From Bacteroidota bacterium (lineage in GTDB: Bacteria; Bacteroidota; Bacteroidia; Bacteroidales; Lentimicrobiaceae), in NCBI GenBank assembly GCA_023428585.1, contig JAEYXG010000138.1, positions 1 to 5,276 of the forward strand: DNA of 5,276 bases, given 5' to 3'. Each line of letters opens with the position of its first letter. The first letter of the stretch is position 1. The notes beneath the pieces are model-generated. The model ran no database searches. It was not told the DNA's origin and worked only from the letters and a program-made list of their open reading frames with translations. Positions 5,247-5,276 of this stretch are shown piece by piece. The position numbers were made by a program, and so were the translations under genes.

Positions 5247-5276
5247 GATTCTGTGACCCTCCCGACTGTGTCGGGA
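5247..5276 (-). repeat. Third partial tRNA-derived repeat, cut by window edge
   Basis: Positions 5251-5276 are identical over 26 bp to 5055-5080 of the degenerate copy, including the whole TCCCGACACAGTCGGGA palindrome (minus-strand reading) and the GGGTCACAG next to it. At 5247-5252 GATTC joins TGTGACC directly, as if GAACC of the T-loop had been deleted. The 3' acceptor strand is absent. The rest continues beyond the window. Confidence 0.7.

Noticed and set aside
4996..5276. CRISPR array or phage att site in the repeat cluster.
   Set aside because: The repeats are tRNA-derived with unequal copies and no regular spacers. No integrase or matching att core is present in the window.

Overview
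The window looks like chromosomal DNA from a member of the Bacteroidota. The evidence is AT-leaning composition, starts without Shine-Dalgarno sequences, several close matches to the Bacteroidota -7 promoter element TAnnTTTG, a GNAT/FemAB-like protein of a type common in this phylum, and a secreted carbohydrate-binding/fibronectin III protein. I cannot name the genus from the sequence alone.

Layout. Positions 1-753 (minus strand) hold the N-terminal 251 codons of a secreted multidomain protein with a signal peptide, a CBM-like beta-sandwich and an FnIII domain. It runs off the left edge. Positions 906-1886 (minus) encode a GNAT/FemAB-like acyltransferase whose start overlaps by 8 bp the end of ispF (1879-2361, minus), an enzyme of the MEP isoprenoid pathway. 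Upstream of ispF lies lplA (2448-3431, minus), a full-length lipoate-protein ligase. Across a 115-bp divergent promoter region, 3547-4977 (plus) encodes a secreted protein with a Big_2-type Ig domain followed by a DUF5050-like beta-propeller. The right end (4996-5276) is an RNA/repeat cluster. It has an intact tRNA-Val(TAC) with its terminator, a tandem copy offset by exactly 121 bp that no longer looks like a functional tRNA, and the start of a third related copy cut by the window edge.

How the genes fit together. lplA, ispF and the GNAT gene are co-oriented, but ispF probably has its own promoter at the end of lplA and a 5' leader that can fold into a hairpin. The GNAT gene is probably translationally coupled to ispF. 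The two secreted proteins look like independent units. No defence system, transposase, CRISPR array or prophage gene is visible.

The most unusual signal is the tRNA-derived repeat. In copy 1, and as far as visible in copy 3, the anticodon arm is occupied by a perfect 7-bp palindrome with a 3-nt loop, exactly the length of a normal anticodon arm, while copy 1 keeps an intact T-arm and 3' acceptor strand. This suggests a tRNA-derived palindromic repeat rather than simple decay of one pseudogene, but genome-wide counts would be needed to say so.
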